Shown here one piece after another: positions 26,083 through 33,459 of a stretch of 64,000 nt of DNA. The stretch lies in contig CAMDWJ010000022.1 in assembly GCA_945877815.1 (NCBI GenBank), forward strand, positions 1 to 64,000. The letters are read 5' to 3'. The notes beneath the pieces were generated by a model. The model saw only the letters and a list, made by a program, of their open reading frames with translations, searched no databases and was not told where the DNA came from. Every line of letters begins with the position of its first letter. Position 1 is the stretch's first letter. The stretch is from Caenispirillum bisanense (GTDB lineage: Bacteria; Pseudomonadota; Alphaproteobacteria; Rhodospirillales; UBA2165). Position numbers and translations under genes: made by a program.

Positions 26083-26391
26083 ACGACCCGCATTGCCCAC
26101 CTGATCCGCGCGCTGTGGGCGGGCGAGATTCCGCTCTCCATCGCATTTTGGGAATATGCGATGGTGTATGCCGTGCTGATAAATTCGGCGGCGACACTTG
26201 GTGCGCTTGCCCTGTTCAGCTCGGGCGAGGTGGCACTCGGCCTCGCGGTGCACCTGATTCCGGTTCCCTACAATATCCTGGCACTCGTCGCGGTCTGGCG
26301 CTCGGCCGCGCGTTATGACGGCAACCCCAACTGGGCCACCGCCGCGCGCGCCACCACCGTGATCGTCCTGCCGCTCGCGATCGTTCTCTAG
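26083..26391 (+). CDS. Small membrane protein downstream of pyrE
   Basis: The frame encodes IAHLIRALWAGEIPLSIAFWEYAMVYAVLI..., then LGLAVHLIPVPYNILALVAVWRSAARYDG and a last hydrophobic helix, giving about three membrane segments. No ATG, GTG or TTG precedes the conserved part after the pyrE stop; ACG 26083 (6 nt after AGGGGAA) or ATT 26092 are the only sensibly placed candidates. ATG 26159 would remove the first helix. Either a rare start codon is used or the frame is entered by coupling from pyrE. Function unknown. Confidence 0.6.
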   Translation, partial: TTRIAHLIRALWAGEIPLSIAFWEYAMVYAVLINSAATLGALALFSSGEVALGLAVHLIPVPYNILALVAVWRSAARYDGNPNWATAARATTVIVLPLAIVL

Positions 26392-26418
26392 CCGTCCAAG
26401 ATTAATAGACGAAGTGTG

Positions 26419-26898
26419 TCAGGTGGCGCCGCCGCTTGCTTTGCTGTCGGCGATGGCGCGATCGAGCTCCGACAATTCCGCGCAGCCCGACGGGCACAAC
26501 ACGACAAGGCGCGCGCGATTCTTCATCGCATCGTCCATCTTGCCGAGCTTGAGGAACAGTTCGCCCTGATATTCCAAGGCGCCCTTGTGGTTGGCGTCGA
26601 GCTTCAGCGCGGTCTCGTAGGACGCGGCGGCCGGTTTCACGTCGCCCTTCTTGCGATAGGCGAAGCCGAGATAGTTGTAGGCGTCGGCGTTCTTGGGCTC
26701 GACCGCGACGACCTTTTTCATCAGCTCGATCGCCTTGTCATACTGGCCCGCCTGGACCGCTTGCTTGCCGGCGTCGAAATCCGTCTTGGTATTGGCGGGA
26801 GGTGCCGGCGTCGGGTCCGCTCCCATCGCGCTGGCGGCATGCGGCGCGGCCACGGCCAGTCCGGCCAACAATGCGGCGGCGGCGAAAAATGTCTTCAT
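26419..26898 (-). CDS. Periplasmic TPR protein
   Basis: 159 residues from ATG 26898, fixed by GAGGAGG just upstream. A Sec signal peptide (MKTFFAAAALLAGLAVAAPHAASA) precedes two to three TPR units (AGKQAVQAGQYDKAIELMKKVVAVEPKNADAYNYLGFAYRKKG and following). It ends with a Cys pair (VVLCPSGCAEL) that could form a disulfide or bind a ligand. Likely a protein-interaction scaffold in the periplasm; partners unknown. Confidence 0.75.
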   Translation of the reverse strand: MKTFFAAAALLAGLAVAAPHAASAMGADPTPAPPANTKTDFDAGKQAVQAGQYDKAIELMKKVVAVEPKNADAYNYLGFAYRKKGDVKPAAASYETALKLDANHKGALEYQGELFLKLGKMDDAMKNRARLVVLCPSGCAELSELDRAIADSKASGGAT

Positions 26899-27022
26899 GG
26901 CGAATCCTCCTCGGGATGTCTCGTGTGTTCGAGTGTACCACCTGGGGAATGAACACGCCCGGGTGTTTTTAATTCCATGACGGGCAAAAAGGGTGAACAA
27001 GCGCCGATTCTCAAAATAAAAT

Positions 27023-27405
27023 CGTCATACGCGGGCCCTCTTTGGTTTTCCTGGCCGCGTATCCATCTTCAGGCGCATACACCGATGGCAAGCGGGTGGG
27101 TTTACATCATGACCAACAAACCGCGTGGAACACTCTACGTCGGCGTCACCTCCGATATCGGTCGGCGAATTGGCGAACATCGCGAGGAACACGTCGATGG
27201 CTTCACCAAACGAAATGGTTTGAAAATTCTCGTTCATGCCGAACATCACGACGAAATCGAGCAAGCGATCCAAAGAGAGAAGCTGATCAAACATTGGCCG
27301 CGCGCTTGGAAAGTCGAACTGATCCAAGCATCGAATCCCGATTGGCAGGACCTTGGCGCAACGATGCCGTGAAGATGGATACGCGGGTCAAGCCCGCGTA
27401 TGACG
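27023..27405. mobile_element. REPIN-like unit carrying a GIY-YIG gene
   Basis: The unit begins CGTCATACGCGGGC (27023-27036) and ends with its exact reverse complement, GCCCGCGTATGACG (27392-27405). Inside, GCGTATCCATCTTC (27057-27070) mirrors GAAGATGGATACGC (27371-27384). The right arm is a typical REP palindrome of this genome; the left arm is the same palindrome with an enlarged loop. The whole interior is the GIY-YIG gene, whose stop codon touches the right arm. ORF-less copies of the same paired structure occur at 44834 and 53076. Confidence 0.7.
27085..27372 (+). CDS. GIY-YIG nuclease-family protein
   Basis: 95 residues, a stand-alone GIY-YIG domain. The signature strands are WVYIM (Tyr7) and LYVGV (Tyr18), followed by the catalytic-Arg region GRRIGEHR and the metal-binding Glu65 in QREKLIKHW. 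The start is ATG 27085; the longer frame from 26977 runs through the left REP arm. Such small proteins occur in many copies in alphaproteobacteria, and their task is unknown. Its exact bracketing by REP arms suggests it acts on or moves with these elements. Confidence 0.85.
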   Translation: MASGWVYIMTNKPRGTLYVGVTSDIGRRIGEHREEHVDGFTKRNGLKILVHAEHHDEIEQAIQREKLIKHWPRAWKVELIQASNPDWQDLGATMP

Positions 27406-27452
27406 GTCTGAATATTTATGACGGGCTGGTTGATTCGATTTACAATCGCCCG

Positions 27453-29126
27453 ATGACATACCTCCTCCGTCCCCTGCTCCTGGCCCTCGCCGTCCTGCTC
27501 ACAGCCGCCGCCCCGGCGCAGGCCGGCCGCGACAACCTCGTCATCGGCATCACCCAGTTCCCGGCGACCTTCCATCCCAATATCGAGAACATGGCGGCCA
27601 AGAGCTACATCCTCGCCGCCACGCGTCGCCCCTTCACCGCCTACGGTGCGGATTGGAAATTGAGCTGCCTGCTGTGCGCCGAATTGCCGACCCTGGAGAA
27701 CGGCGGCGCCAAGCTGGAGACGACGCCGGATGGCAAACCCGGCATGGCGGTGACTTATAAAATCCAGCCCAAGGCCACCTGGGGCGATGGCGTTCCGCTG
27801 ACCACCGAGGACGTGTTGTTCACCTGGCGCGCCGGGCGTCATCCGCAAAGCGGGTTCAGCGGCGAGGAATTCTACCGCCGCGTCTATAAGATCGACGCGC
27901 CGGACGCCAAGACCTTCACCCTGCATTACGACAAGGTCTTCTTCGAATACAACGCGCTCGGCGGTGGTTTCGATATCCTGCCTGCCCATATCGAAGCGAA
28001 GATTTTCGACGCCGCCCCCGCCGACTATCGCACGCGCTCGGCTTACGTGAGCGACACCACCAACAAGGGTTTGTATTTCGGTCCCTACCGCATCGCCGCC
28101 GTGACCACCGGCTCGCACGTCACACTCGAACGCAACGAGACCTGGTGGGGCCAAGCGCCCGCCTTCAACCGCGTCACCGTGCGTTCGGTCGAGAACACCT
28201 CGGCGCTGGAAGCCAATCTGCTGTCCAGCGCCATCGACAAGATCGCCGGCGATCTCGGCCTCGCCATCGACGAGGCCATCGCGTTCGAGAAACGCCATGG
28301 CGCCAAGTTCAACATCGTCACCAAGCCCGGCCTCGTCTACGAACATATCGATCTCAATCTCGCCAACCCGATCCTCGCCGATGCGCGCGTTCGCCGCGCA
28401 CTTCTGCTCGCCGTCGACCGCGCCTCGATGACCAAGCAATTGTTCGCCGGACGCCAGCCGGTCGCCGACAGCAACGTCACCGCGCTCGACTGGATCCATA
28501 CCGAAGACACGGCGAAATATCCGTTCGATCCGAAACGCGCCGCCCAACTACTCGACGAAGCGGGCTGGATGCAAAAGCAAAAGGGCGCCATCCGCACCAA
28601 CGCGAAGGGCGAGAAGCTCAACCTCGAATTCATGAGCACAGCGGGCAACCGCTCGCGCGAGCTGGTACAGCAGGTCTTGCAAAGCCAATGGAAAGAGGCC
28701 GGCATCGAGGTGCGCATCCGCAACCAGCCGGCGCGCGTTTTCTTCGGCGAGACGGTGAGCCAGCGCAAGTTCGAAGCGATGGCGATGTTCGCCTGGATCG
28801 CCTCGCCGGAAAGCGTGCCGCGCTCGCAGCTTCATTCCGCGCACATCCCGCGCGCCGACAATAACTGGGCGGGGCAGAACTATACCGGCTATGCGAACCC
28901 CAAGATGGACGCGCTGATCGAAGCGATCGAGGTCGAACTGGATCGCCCCAAGCGCGAGAAGCTGTGGCACGATCTGCAAAAACTCTACGCCGAAGATCTG
29001 CCCGTGCTGCCGCTCTATTTCCGCTCCAACACGCATATCCTGCCGAAATGGCTGAAGGGAGTGACGCCGACCGGCAATCTCGACATGACGACCCTGTGGA
29101 TCGAGACCTGGCGCGTCGAGGAGTAA
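27453..29126 (+). CDS. Peptide-type ABC transporter substrate-binding protein (family 5)
   Basis: 557 residues with a signal peptide (LLRPLLLALAVLLTAAAPAQA). SBP_bac_5 features: VTYKIQPKATWGDGVPLTTEDVLFTW, ARVRRALLLAVDRASM and LWHDLQKLYAEDLPVLPLYF. It binds an oligopeptide, opine or similar solute in the periplasm. No permease or ATPase is next to it; the DppBC/DppDF-like genes at 45-49 kb are candidates. It starts 47 bp after the REP unit. Confidence 0.88.
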   Translation: MTYLLRPLLLALAVLLTAAAPAQAGRDNLVIGITQFPATFHPNIENMAAKSYILAATRRPFTAYGADWKLSCLLCAELPTLENGGAKLETTPDGKPGMAVTYKIQPKATWGDGVPLTTEDVLFTWRAGRHPQSGFSGEEFYRRVYKIDAPDAKTFTLHYDKVFFEYNALGGGFDILPAHIEAKIFDAAPADYRTRSAYVSDTTNKGLYFGPYRIAAVTTGSHVTLERNETWWGQAPAFNRVTVRSVENTSALEANLLSSAIDKIAGDLGLAIDEAIAFEKRHGAKFNIVTKPGLVYEHIDLNLANPILADARVRRALLLAVDRASMTKQLFAGRQPVADSNVTALDWIHTEDTAKYPFDPKRAAQLLDEAGWMQKQKGAIRTNAKGEKLNLEFMSTAGNRSRELVQQVLQSQWKEAGIEVRIRNQPARVFFGETVSQRKFEAMAMFAWIASPESVPRSQLHSAHIPRADNNWAGQNYTGYANPKMDALIEAIEVELDRPKREKLWHDLQKLYAEDLPVLPLYFRSNTHILPKWLKGVTPTGNLDMTTLWIETWRVEE

Positions 29127-29174
29127 TTCAAGGACGGACGCTGAGCGGTCCACCGATGCACAGATCGGCGCGGG

Positions 29175-29204
29175 GTATGGGCATTTCTAGGCATTTATAG
29201 GCAT
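29175..29204. repeat. Short 10-bp direct repeats (three units)
   Basis: GTATGGGCAT, TTCTAGGCAT and TTATAGGCAT follow each other without gaps. They share the core of the 11-bp array that starts 56 bp further on. Confidence 0.6.
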
Positions 29205-29260
29205 CGCCCATGCGAGGTGACGGAAATCCGCCATCGCGGGACTCGTGAAATGCACACTCA

Positions 29261-29348
29261 TCTAGGCACGATCTAGGCATGATCTTCGCATCGTCTAGGC
29301 ATTTACTGTGCATTTTGTGTGCATCGAGTGTGTATCGAACATGCATGG
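29261..29348. repeat. Phased 11-bp iteron array (eight units)
   Basis: Eight contiguous 11-bp units start at 29261, 29272, 29283, 29294, 29305, 29316, 29327 and 29338. The best are TCTAGGCATGA and TCTAGGCATTT; GCAT at offset 6-9 is kept in six units, with GCAC in the first and GTAT in the seventh. The period is about one helical turn and not a multiple of three, so this is not coding. It ends 7 bp from the stop codon of the terminase-like gene. It resembles a multi-site protein-binding region. Confidence 0.7.
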
Positions 29349-29355
29349 TCGGGCC

Positions 29356-29922
29356 TCACCGCGCGGACGCGCGCTGCCTTTTGCGCGCCCGCGAGCGCGC
29401 GACGGCGGCGAGTGCGGCGCGCATCGCTTCGGTCGAGGCCGGCGGCGCCGGCAAGAGGGATGGCGAAGGGGACGGGACGGCGGCAACAGCCCCCTCGTCC
29501 GCATCGTCGTCGCCCACATTCTCGCCGTCGGTTCCGTCGCTGTCTGGCTCTTCGGCCTGCGCTTCCTCCGTCACAGCGGCTTGTGCAACGCCGTCCAACG
29601 GAGACTTGCCAATCAGGCCGATGAGCCGCGCCTGCAGTTCGATCACTCGGACCGCGGCCAACGCATTGTTGGATTCGATCGCGCGCCCGAAGGCGGTTTC
29701 GAGCTTGGCCAACAGCGTCTCGACGGACAGACATTCGCGCTCGACGATGGCGGCGCGCAATTCCTGGATGCGCGCGATGATCTCGGGGCGCTGCAGCAGG
29801 CGCGCGCCGGTCTGATAGCGGTTTTCGTAGGAATAGCCCGCCGAATGCGCCGCCGACCCGGCATTGGCGAATTGGAGGTAGAGGAGACAGAATGCCTCGT
29901 ATTGCTCCTTGAGTTCGGCCAT
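29356..29922 (-). CDS. Orphan terminase small-subunit-like protein
   Basis: 188 residues. The N-terminal ~110 match the phage terminase small subunit pattern: EAFCLLYLQFANAGSAAHSAGY (helix-turn-helix type), YQTGARLLQRPEIIARIQEL, then ETLLAKLETAFGRAIESNNALAAVRVIELQARLIGL. The C-terminal third is acidic and then Pro/Ala/Arg-rich and looks disordered. No large terminase, portal or capsid gene is in the window, so it is a phage relic or a domesticated DNA-binding protein. AGGAGC precedes the ATG. A LexA-type box lies 20 bp upstream of the start and an iteron array directly follows the gene. Confidence 0.75.
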   Translation of the reverse strand: MAELKEQYEAFCLLYLQFANAGSAAHSAGYSYENRYQTGARLLQRPEIIARIQELRAAIVERECLSVETLLAKLETAFGRAIESNNALAAVRVIELQARLIGLIGKSPLDGVAQAAVTEEAQAEEPDSDGTDGENVGDDDADEGAVAAVPSPSPSLLPAPPASTEAMRAALAAVARSRARKRQRASAR

Positions 29923-29942
29923 TTGGATGCTCCTGGTGATTA

Positions 29943-29957
29943 GAACATATTAGGAAC
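29943..29957 (-). promoter_or_regulatory. Putative LexA (SOS) box
   Basis: On the minus strand GTTC-CTAATAT-GTTC, an exact match to the alphaproteobacterial LexA operator GTTC-N7-GTTC, 20 bp before the terminase-like start codon. DNA damage may therefore induce that gene. Confidence 0.6.
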
Positions 29958-30078
29958 AATTTAGCGGAAAGCTCGGCCGGAAGTCAAGAATTTAATTCCA
30001 ATAAAAAGAGGGCGACGCCGTCGAGGTTGCGACCACGCTCGCTAAGACGAGCGGCGGCTCGCATAAATATGAGAGGGT

Positions 30079-30282
30079 TTAAAAGTTCGCGGAAAAACGT
30101 GAAATGCAGCCTTCGGACTTCAAAATGGTGAAGATCCCCATCAACAAATTGCGTTTTCCGGGCGTGCGCATTTCTCTGGAATTCGGGAGCACGTAATTTC
30201 GACTGGTATATCCCAAAGCTGCCTTCCGCCGTTCCAGGCCAAGTTCAAAATCTTCCAACTTGATCGCGTTCACTGCTTTCAA
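30079..30282 (-). CDS. Possible small protein, 67 residues
   Basis: The frame reads KLEDFELGLERRKAALGYTSRN, NSREMRTPGKRNLLMGI and ends RFSANF. The spacing of charged and aromatic residues looks protein-like and it is close to the terminase-like gene on the same strand, but there is no clear ribosome-binding site and no family I recognise. The remainder of the 414-bp gap 29923-30336 holds the LexA-type box and otherwise nothing I can support. Confidence 0.35.
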   Translation of the reverse strand: MKAVNAIKLEDFELGLERRKAALGYTSRNYVLPNSREMRTPGKRNLLMGIFTILKSEGCISRFSANF

Positions 30283-30336
30283 AGTGCTCTTGTCGCCACC
30301 CTGGACATCTTCACCCGCCCCGGCCTAAGAAGGCCG

Positions 30337-30732
30337 ATGTCCGATAACGCCACACCCATGCGCGACGAGATGGTCGGCTTCCTGGCCGATCAAAAGGCCA
30401 AGGCGACGACGTCTTACATGAATCGCGGGCGCGGCTTCGAACACGCCGATACCGAAGTGCTCAAGGTGCGCTGGATCGAAATTCTCGGCGAGATGGCCCA
30501 GCTCGATTACAGCCATGCCGTCGAGCGCGACGATATCGAAGCCGAACTGACGGTACGCGGCATCGAGCCGCCGGCCGAGGCGCTCGACATGGACCGCATG
30601 ATGGCCAACATCGTCGCCGATTTGATCCGCATGCGCGTCGAGGAGCCGGACAAATTCGCGAAAATGCAGGCGATGGTGGGCGCGACAGCTCTCGATGCCC
30701 TGTTGGGGCGATACGGCGCACCATCGCATTAA
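30337..30732 (+). CDS. Hypothetical acidic helical protein
   Basis: 131 residues, no signal or membrane segment, rich in Asp/Glu/Met. Mostly predicted helix (MRDEMVGFLADQKAKATTSYMNRG, EVLKVRWIEILGEMAQLDYS, MDRMMANIVADLIRMRVEEPDKFAKMQAM). It is longer and better balanced in codon use than nearby chance frames. Family and role are not recognised. Confidence 0.6.
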   Translation: MSDNATPMRDEMVGFLADQKAKATTSYMNRGRGFEHADTEVLKVRWIEILGEMAQLDYSHAVERDDIEAELTVRGIEPPAEALDMDRMMANIVADLIRMRVEEPDKFAKMQAMVGATALDALLGRYGAPSH

Positions 30733-30750
30733 AGTTATACTGAGAATTCT

Positions 30751-30778
30751 CCCTCTCCGCCCTTTAGGGGGGAGAGGG
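30751..30778. repeat. GC-rich inverted repeat (short)
   Basis: CCCTCTCC and GGAGAGGG flank a 12-base interior that can itself pair (GCCC/GGGG). It lies 19 bp after the preceding gene without a T-run. It is a reduced relative of the GC-rich elements at 38002 and 58129. The rest of 30733-31184 contains one small reading frame (next entry). Confidence 0.5.
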
Positions 30779-30848
30779 TTGAGTTATATGCTCACAAAAA
30801 TCAACGCGCGGGATTCAGAGGGGGCGAATAGTTAATGCACGAAGGCCC

Positions 30849-31046
30849 TTAGCCCACAAAGGCCCAGGCGCAGAGCGACAAGGTCACGGCGCAGGCCACC
30901 GAAATCTGGAAGACCATCCGCCAGCGTGCCGCGCGGTGCAATTCATCCATCCGCAGGCGAAGCATTTGGCTGGCCTCGTCGACCAGACGAAGTCCGGCCT
31001 TATCGGCGCGCGAGCGTTCCGGCGGGCTGGGTCGAAGGATGCACAT
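30849..31046 (-). CDS. Possible small single-span membrane protein
   Basis: A 65-residue frame: a basic N terminus (RPSPPERSRADKAGLRLVDEA), an amphipathic helix and a C-terminal hydrophobic segment (FQISVACAVTLSLCAWAFVG). The tail-anchored layout is plausible, but nothing else supports it. It is transcribed divergently from the carbonic anhydrase gene. Confidence 0.4.
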   Translation of the reverse strand: MCILRPSPPERSRADKAGLRLVDEASQMLRLRMDELHRAARWRMVFQISVACAVTLSLCAWAFVG

Positions 31047-31184
31047 GAGCGTTTCCGCGATGTTCTCACTTTATGTAGGCACGCCCGCAGCACGACACAG
31101 CGGGACGCTACGTGTCAACTTCGTGTCACGACGCGGCTCCACACCCCCTTGCCGCCGGCCCCGCTTGGCTTTAAAGGCTGCGCC

Positions 31185-31781
31185 ATGCTCGACCATCTGA
31201 AAGAAAACAACCGCGCCTGGGCCGCGCGCAGGATCGCCGGCGACGCCGATTTTTTCAGCCGGCTCGCGCGCCAGCAGGCCCCCGAATATCTGTGGATCGG
31301 CTGTTCGGACAGCCGTGTGCCCGCCAACGAGATCGTCGATCTCAATCCCGGCGAATTGTTCGTGCACCGAAACGTCGCCAACCTCGCCCCGCCGCAGGAC
31401 GCCAATTACCTGTCGGTGCTGCAATTCGCGGTCGACGTGATCCGGGTGAAGCACATCATGGTGGTCGGCCATTACGGCTGCGGCGGCGTCGCAGCCGCAG
31501 TGGACGGGCAACGGCGCGGCCTCGTCGATCACTGGCTGCACCCGATCCGCGAGATCTGGCACGACAACCGCGACGAGTTGATGGCCATCGCCGACGAACG
31601 CGCGCGGCTCGAGCGCTTGTGCGAACTCAACGTGCTGCGCCAGGTCAGAAACGTCGCTTCCGACGTTTTCGTGCACGAGGCCTGGGCGCGCGGCCAGCAG
31701 CTTCATGTGCACGGCTGGGTCTATTCGCTGGCCAACGGCCTGATCAAAGACCTCAATGCCACGGTCGGTCCGGCCGACTAG
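31185..31781 (+). CDS. Beta-class carbonic anhydrase
   Basis: 198 residues. Zinc ligands Cys40, His96 and Cys99 (GCSDSR, GHYGCGG), with the Asp42-Arg44 dyad, are all present, and PPQDANYLSVLQFAVDVIRVKHIMVVGHYGCGG is typical of plant-type beta carbonic anhydrases. It interconverts CO2 and bicarbonate in the cytoplasm. The start ATG 31185 matches the family's usual N terminus (MLDHLKENNRAWA); the frame open from 30936 extends into noncoding DNA. Confidence 0.93.
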   Translation: MLDHLKENNRAWAARRIAGDADFFSRLARQQAPEYLWIGCSDSRVPANEIVDLNPGELFVHRNVANLAPPQDANYLSVLQFAVDVIRVKHIMVVGHYGCGGVAAAVDGQRRGLVDHWLHPIREIWHDNRDELMAIADERARLERLCELNVLRQVRNVASDVFVHEAWARGQQLHVHGWVYSLANGLIKDLNATVGPAD

Positions 31782-31916
31782 ATTTAGAGTTCGGTCCCCC
31801 TATGCGACGCCATTGCCACTTAATACACACACACCCTCCTCGCGATAGGGTCTAAGTAAGACTTCCCCTCCGCAAGCGATGCGCCGGGCAACCCGACCAT
31901 CGGCGGAGAAGACCAT

Positions 31917-32960
31917 ATGAAAGCGCTCGTCTATCTGGGGCCGGGAGAGAAATCTCTGGACGACCGTCCGATGCCGGAAATCGGCGCGGCAACCGACGCC
32001 ATCGTCAAGATCACGCGCACGACAATCTGCGGCACCGATCTGCATATCCTGAAAGGCGACGTGCCCACCTGCACGCCCGGCCGCATCCTCGGCCACGAAG
32101 GTGTGGGGATCGTCGAACAGGTCGGGGCGGGCGTGACACAATTTCATGCGGGCGACCGCGTGCTGATTTCGTGCATCTCGTCGTGCGGCAAGTGTGAGTA
32201 TTGCCGCCGCAGCATGTATTCACATTGCATCACCGGCGGCTGGGTGCTCGGCAACAGCATCGACGGCACTCAGGCCGACTATGTCCGCATCCCGCATGCC
32301 GATACCAGCCTCTATCATTTGCCCGACGGCGCCGATGAGGAAGCGCTGGTCATGCTGAGCGATATCCTGCCGACCGGATTCGAATGCGGGGTGCTCAATG
32401 GCAAGATCCACCCGGGCGCTACTGTCGCCATCGTCGGAGCAGGCCCGATCGGCCTAGCGGCCCTGCTGACCGCGCAGCTCTATTCGCCGGCCGAGATCAT
32501 CATGATCGACCCCGACCAGAACCGCCTCGACGTGGCCACCCGCTTCGGCGCGACGGCGACCATCCGGGGCAGCGGCGACGAGGCCGTGTGGCAGGTGATG
32601 TCAATGACGGCCGGGCGCGGCGTCGATACGGTAATAGAGGCGGTCGGCATCCCGGCCAGCTTCGAGGTGTGCCAGTCGATTGTGGCGCCGGGCGGAACCA
32701 TCGCCAATGTCGGCGTGCATGGCGTGAAGGTCGATCTCCATCTCGAACGACTATGGTCACAAAACATCGCCATCACGACGCGGCTGGTCGATACGGTTTC
32801 GACGCCGACGCTGCTGAAGATGGTGCTGTCCGGCAAGATCGACGCGAAACAGATGATCACTCATCGCTTCACGCTCGACACGATCCTCGAAGCCTACGAG
32901 ACCTTCGCAAACGCGGGCCAGACCAAGGCGCTGAAGGTCATCATCGAAGCCACCGCCTGA
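31917..32960 (+). CDS. Zinc-dependent alcohol dehydrogenase family protein
   Basis: 347 residues, medium-chain dehydrogenase. Catalytic zinc site: Cys in TICGTD and His-Glu in GHEGVG. Structural zinc: four Cys in CISSCGKCEYCRRSMYSHC. The NAD(P) fold has IVGAGPIGLAALL and an acidic strand end (IMIDPDQNR), favouring NAD. It is first in a same-strand run that contains ligC and a Pht5-like gene, so it probably oxidises an alcohol in an aromatic-acid route. GGAGAAG precedes the ATG. Confidence 0.87.
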   Translation: MKALVYLGPGEKSLDDRPMPEIGAATDAIVKITRTTICGTDLHILKGDVPTCTPGRILGHEGVGIVEQVGAGVTQFHAGDRVLISCISSCGKCEYCRRSMYSHCITGGWVLGNSIDGTQADYVRIPHADTSLYHLPDGADEEALVMLSDILPTGFECGVLNGKIHPGATVAIVGAGPIGLAALLTAQLYSPAEIIMIDPDQNRLDVATRFGATATIRGSGDEAVWQVMSMTAGRGVDTVIEAVGIPASFEVCQSIVAPGGTIANVGVHGVKVDLHLERLWSQNIAITTRLVDTVSTPTLLKMVLSGKIDAKQMITHRFTLDTILEAYETFANAGQTKALKVIIEATA

Positions 32961-33059
32961 GCGCGCGCACCGCGGCAGTGCAAAACCGAGCGTCTCGCGC
33001 AGAGCCCAATTTCATGCCAAGCTTGCCCTGTCCGATATTTAGATACGGAGGGACTTTCC

Positions 33060-33452
33060 ATGGTGAAGCGCTACGATATACCCGGCGTCAATCCGACCGG
33101 CGGACGCTATTCGCAGGTCGGCGAGGTGGCGCCGGGCGCACGCCTTTATTTTCTCGCGGGCCAGACGGCGGGCCGTCCCGACGGCACCTGTGCCACGGAT
33201 TTCAAAAGCCAAGCCGAGCAGGTCTATCGCAACATTATCGATGTGCTGCAGGGCTGCGGCCTGACGCTCGACAATATCGTCAAGACCACGACCTACCTGA
33301 CCGATCCCGACGATCTGCCGATCTGGCGCGAAGTGCAGAAACAGGCGATCGGCACCCTGGTTCCCCCGCCCTCCTCGACCTTGCTCGTCATCAGCCGCCT
33401 CGCCAACCCGGTCTATAAGATCGAGGTCGATGTGATCGCGGCGAAGGACTAA
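33060..33452 (+). CDS. RidA/YjgF-family protein
   Basis: 130 residues with the RidA ends: YSQVGEVAPGARLYFLAGQTA near the front, and SSTLLVISRLANPVYKIEVDVIA at the close, plus LTLDNIVKTTTYLTD. RidA proteins hydrolyse reactive enamine/imine intermediates; homologues in catabolic operons may act as specific deaminases or tautomerase-like helpers. The usual substrate-binding Arg near the C terminus is present in VISRLANP. It is 7 bp upstream of ligC. Confidence 0.85.
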   Translation: MVKRYDIPGVNPTGGRYSQVGEVAPGARLYFLAGQTAGRPDGTCATDFKSQAEQVYRNIIDVLQGCGLTLDNIVKTTTYLTDPDDLPIWREVQKQAIGTLVPPPSSTLLVISRLANPVYKIEVDVIAAKD

Positions 33453-33459
33453 GCACACT

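Noticed and set aside
25392-26141. N-terminal extension of the TPR-sulfotransferase to an 843-residue protein
   Set aside because: The extra 250 codons are antisense to the clearly real pyrE gene and show no domain pattern.
27246-28547. 433-codon open frame on the minus strand
   Set aside because: It is antisense to the GIY-YIG gene and the peptide-binding protein and crosses a REP palindrome.
29261-29348. CRISPR array
   Set aside because: Units are only 11 bp and contiguous, with no spacers, and no cas genes are near.
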